Shown here: one piece after another, positions 34,697 through 46,670 of the stretch
Layout of the letters: the number at the start of each line of letters is the position of its first letter
How positions within the stretch are numbered: the first letter of the stretch is position 1
Assembly: GCA_947034895.1 (NCBI GenBank)
Contig: OX344764.1
Span: forward strand, 15,252,001 to 15,316,000
Source: Rhytidiadelphus loreus
Lineage: Eukaryota; Streptophyta; Bryopsida; Hypnales; Hylocomiaceae
Direction of reading: 5' to 3'
DNA length: 64,000 nucleotides
Translations under genes and position numbers: made by a program
The notes under the pieces: generated by a model
What the model was told of the DNA's origin: nothing
The model's database searches: none
The model's input: the letters and a program-made list of their open reading frames with translations, nothing else

Positions 34697-35455
34697 AAAC
34701 GATCATAAGGAACTATCACAGCAATCTGGCTTCCTCGCGCAACTGAAAAACAGAAGTGATTCTTGCTCGAATAGTGGAAATCACTCCTCCGAATCGCAAT
34801 GTAATCCGTCTGAGGATTCCAAAACACCAAAATCATACCCAAACACCCAAAGATAGACAGAAATGCAGCGAACACGATGACTGATGCTCAATCGCAACAA
34901 AACTCTTTTCCTTCTACAAGTTCTGTCAAACTGGATGATAATAGCATTTATTCTGGGCAGTGCCGTGCATAAAGCGATCTTTGTTGTAGTGATGAAATTT
35001 TTTACATCTATACACCTACGAATATCTTATACACCTAATTTGTAAGAATATGTCACAATTCAAAGATTTCATTTAGTGGAGATGGGGGAATATATTGCCA
35101 AATATTCCGTCAAGAAAATTTGTATTACTTTTGAAAGGAATATTGCTATTCTACCACCCCTTCTATTAATAGGTACTTCTAGGTATAATAAGGTTGATTA
35201 CCACTTAAGTATTTGAGCATCTGGAAAAGAATTCCTATCATTTCAAAAAAAACATATGTAAAGGTCTGATTTGGCATTTGAGTGCTTAAATTGAATTTCC
35301 ACGTCAGATTCTCAAGGGTCCACATCACCTTAGACCTTTTACAAGATGACATGTGACACTTTTTTTTTAAATGACTTAATTTATGCCAAATTTGACCTTT
35401 GCATAGGAAATTCATAATATCAATGGAAACAACTGAAATAAAATCATATAACCAA
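34697..35455. other. Upstream flank of SCO1
   Basis: Presumed promoter and 5-prime untranslated region for the minus-strand SCO1 gene (34697-34900, mixed composition), then AT-rich DNA. I could not pick a TATA box with confidence. Confidence 0.4.
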
Positions 35456-35524
35456 CACTAGTAGAAAGTTGGTCTTCAAGCACTAAACTTTTGCCAATGC
35501 TCCAGGACCAGCTTTCTACTAGTA
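35456..35524. mobile_element. 69 bp CACTA-like mini foldback
   Basis: Left end CACTAGTAGAAAGTTGGTC, right end GACCAGCTTTCTACTAGTA, with a short middle. The last base breaks the TAGTG end and no 3 bp duplication is evident, so it is probably an internally deleted or decayed CACTA derivative. Confidence 0.55.
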
Positions 35525-35595
35525 TAAATGAGGACTTAATTTGAAGATAAAGAATGTTGTACATATATGTAGCTTTAGGCATTGAGGGGTTAATA

Positions 35596-36352
35596 GACAC
35601 TCTTTTGTACCACTCATTTAACATTTTCACATTTCATTTTTACTATGACAAAACGGGTATGAAAAAAGGTGGAATTATACTAGTAAAATCAATATAAAAC
35701 TATCATTCTAACATAAAAGAATTTAAAATAGAAAAAAAAATCTAAAACCATCTAAAATTTGTGAGAACATCAATTGCTTTGTTTTTTGAAAGAATATTGC
35801 ATTGGTTAAAGTGGAAGCCTATTAAAATGAATGATAAAATTTTAAGTGTTAGTGTTTAATAATATATATCAACACTATTTTATTACACATATAAGCATTG
35901 TCCCCATTGCGTAGTAGATGCATCAAGGGCAAGTTATGCCAAATACATTTAAAATCTGACAAGGACAACTTTTCTTGTGATGGTACAATTAACCTCACAA
36001 GCCCAAACACACTCTTTAAATAGGTTGACTCGGACAATGGACTTAGACATCAAATAGAATACAACAAGAGTAGAGTACAAATATAGGAAGAAATGGGCAA
36101 GCACTATTACTTGACACATAGTCTCAAAATCCAAATATGGAAAGAAATAGGTAAGTACGATTACTTGGTGCATAGTCTCAAAATCCAAACATGGGAAGAA
36201 ATAGGCGAGCACGGTTACTTAACACATTGAGGTCATTTGGAGAGGTGTCCAAGATAGAAATTTTGCTTGGTATATTCATGATGGCAAACAAAAGGGAGTG
36301 CATCCATGCCCAACATTGTGTCAGGTATGTAAAGAGTCTAAGTGGCAATACT
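35596..36352. other. Intergenic with a 54 bp tandem repeat at about 36088-36230
   Basis: AAGAAATRGGNAAG starts at 36088, 36142 and 36196, an exact 54 bp period, so a minus-strand frame stays open across it (35949-36212, 18-residue repeats of a DFETM-IVL-YFFPYL type). I regard it as a repeat, not a gene. A TTAA end (AGGGGTTAA) lies just before this interval at about 35587-35595 without a clear partner. Confidence 0.55.
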
Positions 36353-38021
36353 TTAACCCCTAAAGTCCCAAGAGTCTCCTCAAAGGACTCTTGGAATTTT
36401 AGAGAGGTACCTATGATGCCAATTTTTAGCAAGGTTTTTGAATTTTTTTTCAAGATAGGAAGCCTAATTAGTTTTTTGGTATTATAATTTCTATTTCAAT
36501 CAATGCCCACAAGCAAAAGTTATGCTACAATAAGCTCATAACAGGCAAGAGTGGGTACCAAAAAAAATCTAAAAAAATTCAAATAATCTATAAAAAAAAT
36601 TTTTTGATAGATTATAATTTTGTTTATTTGGAAAGGTTTGATTCCTATATTTGATTCATTCCATTTGGATGAGTGATATAAAAGTTATGAAGCTTTTTGT
36701 TTGGGGGAAAATCTTAGCAAATTCTTTAGGAAATAATGTATCAAATATGCCTTTATGAATTCAATTTCTTTCTAAATTCAAAAAAAGAAATTGTATGTGG
36801 CCCGTGTGTTTTCTTGTTGATTTTGTCTCAAAAAGGCCTATTTCAATGAATACTATGACTTTTGGAATAATTTTTTTTAAATGAAATAAAATATGGATAA
36901 TATTTAAAGCAACCAAAAGAGTATACGTATACAAATTCAAGCCTAGAAAACTTTATCTCTAAAAATTATGCACAAAGAAAGAGCGATGGAAAACATGCCA
37001 AGAAAATGGATACTTTGATGTTAGATTTTTAGAAAATACTAAAAAAATTCAATAAAATTCAATAAAACTTGCCCATTTTTCCTAACTCAAAGGTTCTCTT
37101 TCTCAACCATTTCCATCTTTGGGAAAAAAAATTGTATTCTTTGCACTTGCACAAAGGCAATGCACTTTGAGCACATGTGGAAGGTGGACACTATACTATT
37201 TTATAAGTCTCTTAGTGGGCTTGTGAAAATTTAATAGAAGTCCTTGTATCCCAATTTTGACCTTCAAATTCATATTTTTGGGTCGAAAATAGTTCTACCT
37301 CCCCCCTCCACAATGGCAAAAGTAGACATCTAATCAAGGGCTATTTGAAAATAGTAAAATATTTTTTTTTAAAGTGAAAAAATTACTCAATGTCTACAAA
37401 TACTACATGTACCTTCTTTTCAAATTTCATATGAAATTGATGTACAAAACAAAAGCTATGAGCAAAAAAATACCCGTTTGAGGTAGTCGAAGGAACCAAG
37501 AAAAGGACAAGTGTTTCTTGCAATCACCTACATGGTTTAGTTTGCTTTTAAGAACAATCTCACAATTGGGATTAGTGTATTTCAATTCCATCTTAGAGTT
37601 ATGATAAAAGATTTAGTTTTACCTCTATCTTGTACCTACTTTGACTTAATAATTTTCTTAATGGAATGAAAATTTGTTTGTTTTTGTTTGTTTTTTCCTC
37701 CTCAACTCAATTCCGCAACATGAAAAAAATTTAATTCACAATTTTTAATACAAAATTTGAAGTTAAGAGGATTCAAAGCCTTATAGTCTAGTTAAGCTAA
37801 GAGAAAAAAAACTTGTTTTCTTTGCTTTGAATGCTTATATCTTGTAATGGTTATAATCAAAATTTTGAAATTCTTCTAAACATTTTCATACTAGTCTAGT
37901 GCAAGATCCTATGGTTGAATATGCAAAAGAAACAAATTTCTTAAAATTTTTATGTTTGCATTGAAAATGACACTTTTGAGTAATTTTTGATGAAAAAATG
38001 GCTTTGGACTTTCAGGGTTAA
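36353..38021 (-). mobile_element. 1.67 kb gamma TTAA-family element with an internal insertion
   Basis: Left end TTAACCCCTAAAGTCCCAAG, right end CAGGGTTAA. The outer parts match 62552-63481 in reverse complement (CAAGCAAAAGTTATG, TTTGATTCATTCCATTTGGAT, AAGAACAATCTCAC, TTTCAATTCCATCTTAGAG). About 740 bp in the middle (about 36790-37540) is absent from the other copies; most of it matches 12720-13205. No open frame resembles a transposase. Confidence 0.65.
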
Positions 38022-39265
38022 CATGTACTATAATATGGAACTACATATTCATTTTGCTTGCAGGCTTGCAAATATTACAGTAAAATCCAATTTATTTGAC
38101 TTTTCATATTGAATTTTGGTTATCCGACAAAATATTCATTGAGATAAGATGATACAAGCAAATAGATTTACTTAGTCATAAATGTATTTTTTATGTCAAA
38201 CATAACTATAATCAAAATCAAAGTTCTTATGATTGAAATAAATATTTGTCAAGAGATATAAAGAGCTCTTAACATTATTGTTTGTAGTGGTTACTTGAGT
38301 GGTTGTTTTAAGAATAAAATAAAAATGATTTTGAGAAAAATTGAACTAATTTTGGCTAATAAATTATTTTGTAGGTAATACTAATTTTGCACCCTCATTA
38401 TAAGTGTAAATTAATCCAGTTGAAAAGATATCCTCAAACACTAAAACACACTGCAGTTTCAGGGATCACTACATGTTATATTTTCCATATATATATGTCC
38501 GAAGGGTATTTTATACGGGGGGTATCATTATTTTTTCCCAAAATTTATAGTACCTTGTTGATACCTAATTTTCTAAGATGGAGTTTTGAGATGCTTTTTT
38601 TATTTGTTTAAATTTTTTTCCTTACTCTTTTTCCATAATTATAGATTTGTTAGTTTAAATATTTTATTTTTTTCTTCATTGTTGCTTGGTTCAAGAAATT
38701 GACCCCTAAATGTCTAAGGCACCAAATTCTATTGTTGACAAAATTTTGAAGTTAAATAAAACCTTACCAAATTACTATTTTTAGTAGGGTTTTATTAAAC
38801 AATTTTTTTTGAGGTTTAGTTTTAACATCAAAAATATGATTTTAAAAATGAATGATTATGATTTTTCTATTCAAGATTTTGTGCAAGGATATCCATTGCA
38901 AATTTGGATTTTTTAGTGTTGAAGGCTCTTAGAAATGAGCCTCAAATACACTAGATCTTGGAGAAAAAATCAAATTAACAATTTATTTAAAAAAAAAACT
39001 AGAGTAGATTTTGAGAAGCTTGTAAATTGATTAAAATTATGTATTTTATGTCCTTTAACCTCATATTTTTTCAATGACCTCAATTTCAAATTTGACATGT
39101 GAAAAGAGGATCAAAAGACTTCAAATCACTTTCACACTATTAACACCCTCATGATCAAACATTATAATCTTTCTAACCACAAGTGATATTGTTGTATTTA
39201 TTTTCCCACGTGGTTGCTATTATGTGAGCTTAAGATCTTGAGCACATAAGTACAAGAGTCTAGGC
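38022..39265. other. AT-rich intergenic DNA, nothing recognised
   Basis: No gene. A lone CCCCTAAATGTC end without TTAA at about 38702 may be a decayed TTAA-family terminus. Confidence 0.45.
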
Positions 39266-39269
39266 TCCT

Positions 39270-39480
39270 ATGTTATAGACACCTTTCATAGTTACATGAT
39301 GTTTATATTATAGGTGTCTATGTTATAGGTATCTATGTTATAAGCACCTTCCATGGTTATAGGATGTTTATATTATAGGTGTCTATGTTATAGCACCTAT
39401 ATTATAGACACCTTCCACAGTTATAGGATGTTTATATTATAAGTATGTATGTTATAGACATCTCCAACAGTTGTAGAGTA
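39270..39480. repeat. About 64 bp tandem repeat, just over three copies
   Basis: The word GTTATAGGATGTTTATATTATA recurs (in slightly varied form) at about 39290, 39355 and 39418, with TCTATGTTATAG between. It is followed by GGCTC/GCTCACA words near 39490-39540, similar to those flanking the array at 10620. Confidence 0.8.
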
Positions 39481-39679
39481 ATTATGTGCTTAGGCTCAAG
39501 GCTCATAGGCTCACATTTCTAAGCTCACATACTAGCACCGTTGTATTTTTCCATATAATTTCTAACATTTCTAGTTTGAATTTGTACAATTACAATTTAA
39601 TACAATTGATAAAACTTATCAAAATGTAGGATTTTTGTTCACTTTAGAGCAAATTCTAAGAAACGCACAAAAGGCCTTG

Positions 39680-40862
39680 GGCATTTATGAAAAAGTCTAT
39701 ATGCAACAACAAGCCGAACTTTTGCCAATACCATCCGAATGCATTCATGGATAACGTAAAAGCAATAATCATTTCAAATGTAGGTAATGTATTTAGCAAG
39801 ATAACAATGTTGCTATATTATGATAGCATTCACCCTACCTCCCTACAACAAACCATTACAAATATGGAAATGAGAGTTTAGGATTTAGGGAATCCATTGT
39901 GTATTGCTCATCGTGGAATCCTAAACATGAAGATGACTACATTAATATTCTTTACAACTACAATGTGGTGGGAAAAAGAGTAAAATTGAAGCACAAACCT
40001 TGTCAAAGTCTAGCAAGAACAACCAACCACATTTGTTTATCTCGTTTATGGCAAAGTGACAAACTAGTTTAAAATCCTACAAAAACAATATACTCCTATG
40101 CTTGGAGAGTACATTACAACTCCATCACCTAGCATATTCCCCTTATACAACAAAAGATAAAAAAATAAGATCCACCTTGAATATCTACGTATAGGTGACT
40201 TGGATGGAGATGAGTCTTCCTCCAACATGTATAGTGTTACCTTGTGTTCCGCCATGCCACACCAAACCGCTTAAGCATAAACAAACAAAATATGTAATTC
40301 TAAAGCTTGAAACTTGGAAGCTACAAATGAAGTGCATGCAAATTGGCAATACAATCATTGTAGGGCTTTGTAAGTGGTTTCTAACCATAGCAACGTTTTC
40401 ATGTGCTAAACCAACATGATTTATACTTTCATCCCAAATTGTGAACAAAACTTCTTGGACATGTAGGCCTTCAAATCTTGTCCACAAAGCATCAACTAAC
40501 AAATTCATTTTTTAACAAGGCTTGGTCTCACTCCAAACACGCCACTGACCCTAAACCGCCATCTTCACTCTATGTACATCTCCAAAATCAATTATGTACC
40601 TATGTGGAAGAAACTGGTTTAGAACCAAACTTTGACCCTAGTTTCCTAACTTTTGCATACAATATCTAAATGTTGCATTCTTTGGTGCGTTGGAATGTCC
40701 TTTCGCTTGCCAATAAGAAAATCAATGAAAATTGGACTAGACTAATAACACTAACTAGGCACAATAATACAAAGTGGCGGTTTGGGGATAACTTATCCAC
40801 CTTAGATACCTTTGTGGAAATCTACAAGTTATGGCACATGAAAAACCTACATCATAAGTAAA
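39680..40862 (+). pseudogene. Unidentified open-frame remnants
   Basis: Several plus-strand open stretches (39687-39881, 40195-40419, 40478-40669 and 40670-40861, the last two in one frame separated by a single stop) sit close together. An overlapping minus-strand frame (40185-40508) is also open. No family is recognised. This may be decayed transposon coding sequence. Confidence 0.25.
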
Positions 40863-41340
40863 TAAATTTTTGGAATCAAAAAACTTCCATTCAATTGGTG
40901 CATTGAACCAATGGACATTCTTCCATGCCATTTTAGATTAGACATTTTAACCTTATCCATCCATTAAGTTAGGTTGTTTGTTTTGTTTTGTTTGTTATAG
41001 TGAGATCTCATGGACTATGCATCCCCCGGTCACATTCATGGTACTGTTGGAAAGCTCTGTACGAAGAGGGGTGACCAGACTTTGTTTCATGGCATTCTGA
41101 CTCATGGTGACAGAATTATTGAATTTCAATAAAATGATAATGAAAATTATTTTTTACTTTTATTTTGGTCGTGTCAATGACACATGGCACACTAGTTTCT
41201 ACTAAGGTAGAATTGCCCATTACCACCACCTAGGCACACCTCCCATTTGCGTCAGTGATCCACTTATCACCACAATCTTGCCAACTTTTTTTCCACCATA
41301 ATGGCAATGCACTTGGAAAGCGGACACATCAACCCACACT
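40863..41340. other. Intergenic, possible 3-prime part of the preceding relic
   Basis: Contains a GTTTTGTTTTGTTTG stretch at about 40978 and a moderately GC-balanced block (41010-41130) ending in AATAAAATGATAATG. The block looks like a transcript tail, but nothing identifies it. Confidence 0.35.
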
Positions 41341-41570
41341 TTAACCCTTAAGCGCTCCGACGTCCATATTCTGGACGATGAACAGAGGGCTTGCAAGCAC
41401 TATTTCATCCAACTACCTTCTCATTCATCCAATGTAACACTTGAATCTTGAAAAGAGAACCTTCTTTTATGCCCCAATTTCATGAAATTTTGGTAAATGG
41501 TATTACTGTACAAAGATATAAGCAAAAATGTGTCAAAATTTGAAAAAGGATTGAGGCGTTAAGGGGTTAA
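41341..41570 (-). mobile_element. TTAA-flanked MITE, alpha subfamily
   Basis: TTAA-CCCTTAAGCGC at the left and GGCGTTAAGGGG-TTAA at the right. The interior is the reverse complement of 28720-28947 (CTCATTCATCCAATGTAACA, AAGATATAAGCAAAAATGTG). Confidence 0.8.
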
Positions 41571-42191
41571 CAAGCCAAGTTTGCCCATACTTCAACAAGG
41601 CTCTATTCATGCTTTACCATTTTCCACCAGTTTGGGAAGTCACGGAAAATTCACTTCTTGTCGCAATGTCTTCATTCTTTTTGCAAATGGCTTCTCTCCA
41701 ACTTTCCCCATCTCTGAAAGTGAATGATGGGAGCTGACAAAGAGCTTCTCCAAAGTACCTAGATAAGCAAACCTGTGTGGTAATGGGCGGTTCTATCATA
41801 CCTCTGTGCATCTCTTTCTTCAAGCCCTGAGGTGAGGTAGGCCACTGCACATGCTTTTTCTGCCCCTGCCAAGCCAATTTACACTTGGCGCTCCCTCCCC
41901 TTCCCCTCAGTCCCTCAGGCAACTCCATCCACTCACCCAATTGTTTGAAACTGACTAAGCTTGAAAGAAAAGCCTCTTCTTCCCGTGCTTTTGTTTGTCT
42001 TGTTCCCTGTCCTGGTAAGCTTCAGCTTATCTTATTCGTCATTTCAAAAGCCCTGCAACTGCACCTGCACCCAATGAACTCCACCCAGTGGCCCATGCAT
42101 GCATGCTGCACACTTGACGCAACCAGGGACTGACCCGACAGGGAACTGAATGAAGTTCAGCCAGTTGGACGGACCACAGGCGCTGCGCTTG
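41571..42191. other. Intergenic, nothing recognised
   Basis: Mixed-composition DNA with minor open stretches on both strands (41614-41940 minus, 41885-42133 plus) lacking recognisable domains. Confidence 0.4.
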
Positions 42192-42199
42192 GCTTGGTG

Positions 42200-42440
42200 G
42201 GCCAGGGTGAACTGACCCCCTCATTGCCCTGGCCAGGGGTTATTGTGAAAAAAAAAAGGCCCCCTAGTTTTTGCTGTGATTTTTCTAATTCGTACACCTC
42301 CCCCAGCTAATTAGGGGCCATTGTTTGCAAATCTGAATTTACAATTTGCAAATTTTATCATCCAATTGCAAATAAAAAATTCTACAGTGTTTTCCCCAGG
42401 GGTAAAACGGGGCAATGAGGGGGTCAGTTCACCCTTGCTA
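42200..42440. mobile_element. 241 bp MITE with GTGAACTGACCCCCTCATTG ends
   Basis: The terminal inverted repeat is AGGGTGAACTGACCCCCTCA at both ends. The direct repeat GCTTGGTG flanks it (42192-42199 and 42441-42448), an 8 bp duplication typical of hAT; a ninth base differs, so a Mutator-type origin is not excluded. The interior shares TTTGCTGTGATTTTTC and TAGCTAATTAGGGGCCATTG with 43220-43440. Confidence 0.8.
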
Positions 42441-42456
42441 GCTTGGTGTCACTTAA

Positions 42457-42843
42457 TTAACCCTTAAACGCTCAGCACTGAGCATACGGTTTTCAAATTA
42501 CAGAGTACAATACCATATGCCTGGCAATAAAGAGACTGAATTGAAAGCCTGACAATGCACAAATTTCCACCCATTTACTATTGATTGATTCTACAATTTT
42601 GTGCTTTTATCCCACATCCCAAAGCTGATCAGATTTAATGAAGGTTCAAATGAATAAGTGAAGGAATGAGCCATCCATTCAAAATTGGCCAACTCATACC
42701 ATGGTACAAAAACTACATTAATCTTACTACACAATCAATGAACAACCAAAAAGTTGAACAAAGAATTTCATTAAGACCAAACATATTGTATGGTATCAGA
42801 AACTGTAGACCATTTGGGGTTGCTCTAAGCATTTAAGGGTTAA
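42457..42843. mobile_element. 387 bp TTAA-flanked element
   Basis: TTAA-CCCTTAAACGCTCAG at the left and GCATTTAAGGG-TTAA at the right. The host flanks GGTGTCACTTAA and TTAAGTGACACC are themselves complementary, so the element sits at the centre of a short palindrome. Interior non-coding. Confidence 0.65.
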
Positions 42844-42918
42844 GTGACACCACCACCAACTATTGGAATTCCAATGACGCAAGACACGTCGGGCACAAGA
42901 ACAAACACCCTAGTAAGC

Positions 42919-43149
42919 TTAACCCTTGAACGTTGAAGGAGTGATGCTCAAAATCATCCTTTTTGTATTACTGTGTGAATCATTGGTCAAAGAAATAGCA
43001 AAAGCAGCTATTGGAAGTCAAAGTATTGTAGGAGATCTTTCCTTTCCAAACCCAATTCCAAAGATGAATAGTTGCACTTTCGTCCTATACTCAAAGATTC
43101 TTTGTCATCCATTGGACGTTTGGCGTCCATGTCGACGTTCAAGGATTAA
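42919..43149 (+). mobile_element. TTAA-flanked MITE, beta subfamily, copy 1
   Basis: Left TTAA-CCCTTGAACG; right CGTTCAAGGA-TTAA (43146-43149). The interior (GTGTGAATCAT, AGAAATAGCAAAA, ATTGGAAGTCAAA, GATGAATAGTTGCA) is the reverse complement of 44797-45026. The 231 bp length is close to the alpha subfamily but the sequence is unrelated. Confidence 0.75.
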
Positions 43150-43219
43150 AGAGCAACCATGCCTAACTTACGAGGGAATCGTGGAAGTTATAAGTTGCAC
43201 TCCCTCCATTAGTCCCAAG

Positions 43220-43690
43220 GCTAGAGGTGAATTGACCCCCTCATTGCCCCGTCTAGGGATTATTGTGAAAAAAAGCCCCCTAATTTTTGCTGTGATTTTT
43301 CAAATTCCTACACCCTCCCCTAGCTAATTAGGGGCCATTGATTGCAAATCTGAATCCTGAATTTTCAAATTTTATCACCTAATTGCAAATAAAAAATTCC
43401 ACAGTGTTTTTCCAGGAATAAAATGGGGTAATGAGGGGGGCAATTCGGCCAGGGTGAATTGATCCCCTCATTGCCCCTCCAGGACAAACCCTGGAATTTT
43501 TTATTGGCAAGGCTTAATGTTTTTTTGAAATTCTGAATTCATATTTGCAATCAAAGGCCCCAAATTTCCCTATAGAGATGCAAGAATTACCAAAAAATTG
43601 GCACAACATAGGGGACTTTTTTTTCAAACCTAAATTGACCGGGGCAATGAGGGGGCCAATTCTCCCTGCGCGGTCAGTTCACACTGGCCC
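43220..43690. mobile_element. Composite of two GTGAAYTGAYCCC MITEs in tandem
   Basis: Two related elements abut at about 43445: the first resembles 42200-42440, the second the truncated copy near 15167. A 9 bp direct repeat AGTCCCAAG flanks the pair (43211-43219 and 43691-43699), suggesting that the pair inserted as one unit or that one inserted in the end of the other. Confidence 0.7.
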
Positions 43691-43699
43691 AGTCCCAAG

Positions 43700-44796
43700 A
43701 CTAGCTCCCATCGGAAGGGTTCCCGTGCAACTGCTAACTTGGGCAGGGTGCTGTGGACGGAGGGATTTAAAATCGAATTTAGAAGAATGCCTTGAAATAT
43801 TATTTAATTAATATTAATAAGAATTTGATGAATCCATCTGTACAGAAGTGAAATACCTTTCGAACTGCAGTGTGTTGCTGCTGATGTGCGGGCAGGAGAA
43901 CCTGGGCAGGCATTCGAAGTGGAGAGACCAACTTGAAACCCATCGCCATCCTCCGTCTACAATGCCCAATCCCCACCCCAGGTTAGCGACCGGTAGTCAC
44001 TTGGCGGAGCCCATCACTGATGAAGATAACAACTGAGTTATTCAGTGAAAAAAACTCATTCAATCCAAGCTATTTTTCTTGAATTCCCACATTGAACCGG
44101 GTTTTAGTTTTTCTTTTCTTGAAACACAGCATAGACAATTCTCATAGAGAAAAAGAAAAGAAAAGGTACACATAACCATCATAGAACAACTCCTCGGCAA
44201 AATTTCTTACATTTTCTTAAACAAATTCTAAAAACTCTTTTCTTCTTCTTTTTAATCTAAAGGCAAATATTGAATTGTTTTTTCAAGTACCAAAGTCCGG
44301 TTATTTTCTCTATTTTTTCACCCTAAATAGAAATTTGATACACTTCTTCACCGTTGTTGTTTTCCCAATGTTTTCAAATTGCAATTGGATCATTGGGGGA
44401 GATAGGAGGCCTCTGAGGGACTGTTCATCCATGGTTCCTCATGTTGTGAATTATAGACGGACAATCAGTTTATTTAATAAAATAGTTAAACTTTAAAAAA
44501 TATATATTCAAAAAATATTTAAAAATAATAATAATAATAATAATGTAATCCAACGTGGTAGTCTCTTTGCCACATTGGACTGTTAGTTCTGCGACGTTCC
44601 CACATTCCGGGAACGCGGGGGAACTTGCAGCTTCTTGATGGCTTGAAAAATCATGTAATGTTTTTCCCAATTCCACTACTATAGGTAACACTATTTATCA
44701 TCATTAGTGTAGCTAACTTTGAACTAGCTACTTGTTTTTCCTAAGCATTGGCTCACTCTCCATCAGGCCATCACATTCTATGGTTGACTGAACTTT
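43700..44796. other. Intergenic with AAT microsatellite and a solo MITE end
   Basis: (AAT)n lies at about 44525-44545. About 44683-44711 matches one end of the 217 bp mariner-type MITE (TAACACTATTTATCATCATT). Open stretches at 43545-43811 and 43848-44036 show no known domain. Confidence 0.5.
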
Positions 44797-45026
44797 TTAA
44801 CTCTTAAATGTCAAGGAGAACATTTGGCGTTCGATAGATGACAAGGAATCCTTATAGTAGGACAAAAATGCAACTATTCATCCTCAAAATTTTGTTGTGA
44901 AAAGGGGAGGTCTTCTATAGTAGTTTGACTTCCAATGAGTGTTTTTGCTATTTCTAAAGCCCATGATTCACATGGTAATGAAAAGGGATGATTTCCAAGG
45001 TCACCCCTTTATCCTGGGAGGGTTAA
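44797..45026 (-). mobile_element. TTAA-flanked MITE, beta subfamily, copy 2
   Basis: TTAA-CTCTTAAATGTC at the left and GGGAGGG-TTAA at the right, 230 bp, reverse complement of 42919-43149 in its interior. Confidence 0.75.
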
Positions 45027-46670
45027 TTGTGGACGAATGTAGGTTGAGTTAAAAGTATTACCACAGTTATTGTGGCAGTACTTATTATTCACATTCTACT
45101 TTTCAGTGAGTGGCAGTCAGTTCACTAAACAAGAATATGATCCTCCTCCATTCAGCATACTTTATTGTTATTAGTATAATTGAATATAGTATGAATGACA
45201 AACTTAGTTGATGAACTACCTACGAGTCTAGGACCTATTTTAAGGCCTCAGTGCCCTGGAACTGGAATCTTTTCCCAGAATATGTGGATGGGATGGGTAT
45301 CGAGGTCATCCAAATGGATGGTTTTCATCCATTTGTGCTTTAGCAGGCCCATTTGCTGCTGTGTGATGGTCTTGTGCACAAGCGGACGGAATGCTACGGT
45401 GTTGGTGATGATCCCCCCATTGCCCTTCCGATCTCCTCCTTGCGTTCGCGGCGTCGGGTGAGTGCATCTGGCGGATTCGATGTCTACTTAATAACAACTG
45501 GTCGTGATTTGCAAGTTTTCTTGGGAATAGCAAGCTTTTGTGGGGATTACCAAGCTTGGTTTGGAGATTAGCAAAGCATGTGTGGTGATTTGCAAGCTCT
45601 CCTGGTTGTTGTTTTGCTGAAGTGCGTGGTTTGTTTGTGAGAGACAATTGATTGAGGTTTTACTGAATGTGTGCCTTGCATTTGCGTGGTAGAGCTTGTT
45701 GTTATGCTAGTTTCTTGGCAGGGGAGGCTTGTGTTCCCGTGCTAGTTATGGGATTCTTTGAGCGCTTGTCTTGAAATTCTTTCTTTTTTTGTATCCCAAC
45801 GTGTGCTCGTGCATGCACAAAGATTGGCAACCAAGCATTCAGGAAACAACAGTTGCATATTGGTGGATCTTCGTGTTTGGAGGAGCCTTGTATTGCTATG
45901 AAAACTGATAGGAAAAGTACGTGCGGTTAAAAATGGCTCTTTGTTTTCTATTAGTTTTTTAGATCTTCATAGTTCGGGGGTTGTACCGCTTCCGTAGAAT
46001 TCATTGCTCTGTTTTCTTGAGTTCCACCTGAATCAAGCTTCCCTTATTAAATCTTAGTTTCTGTAGATTGTGTACGCGCGCGGTCCATAATTCAACTTGT
46101 ACTTCACAAACAATCTCTCGTTTCGTGGAAGATAAAGAAAATATATACCTTCCGCTAACAATTTCTTGCTTATTGTTCTTGCTCTGACTAATTACACCTG
46201 AGCATAGTTACTATTATTAAACATAAATGATTTTTATTGGATTTCAATGGCAACTGCATGCATTGGCAACGGAATAGCAAATCGCATGAAGAAGTTATGA
46301 ATTTTCAAAGCACAAAGCACTGAAAGCACCGTCTCTAGGGGTACCTAAAACCGACACTAAGATAGGCTCTAATAGACTCTCATATTGTGATTTTGGTTCT
46401 GCGCATCTTGTGTAATCAATATCTAGGTTTTTGTGACCTTTTTTTCCAAATGTAGGTGTCGCATGTAAGTGTCGCATTTTGGGCAGTGTTGATTATGGTT
46501 GTACATGTCTTAGAATACTAGTCGTGCAAGAGTTCCCAAGGTTTCTAAAGGTTTCGGTTGTGGATATACAGAAACACACGGGCCGTGTAAGAATTGACAA
46601 GGGATAGCATTGAGAAGAGCGAGTGTTCCTTGTGGAAACTTTTGTGGGAGTATTATATTTGCTTGTAAAA
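45027..46670 (+). promoter_or_regulatory. Upstream region of the phosphorylase gene
   Basis: No separate gene is supported. 45400-46100 has balanced base composition and a possible untranslated exon with donor-like CGGGTGAGTG at about 45467, plus a GCGCGC word near 46075. It probably contains the promoter and 5-prime untranslated leader. The ATG at 46671 has a good plant context (AAAATGGC). Confidence 0.45.

Noticed and set aside
40185..40508. Minus-strand 107-codon frame
   Set aside because: Overlaps an equally plausible plus-strand relic; no domain recognised on either strand.
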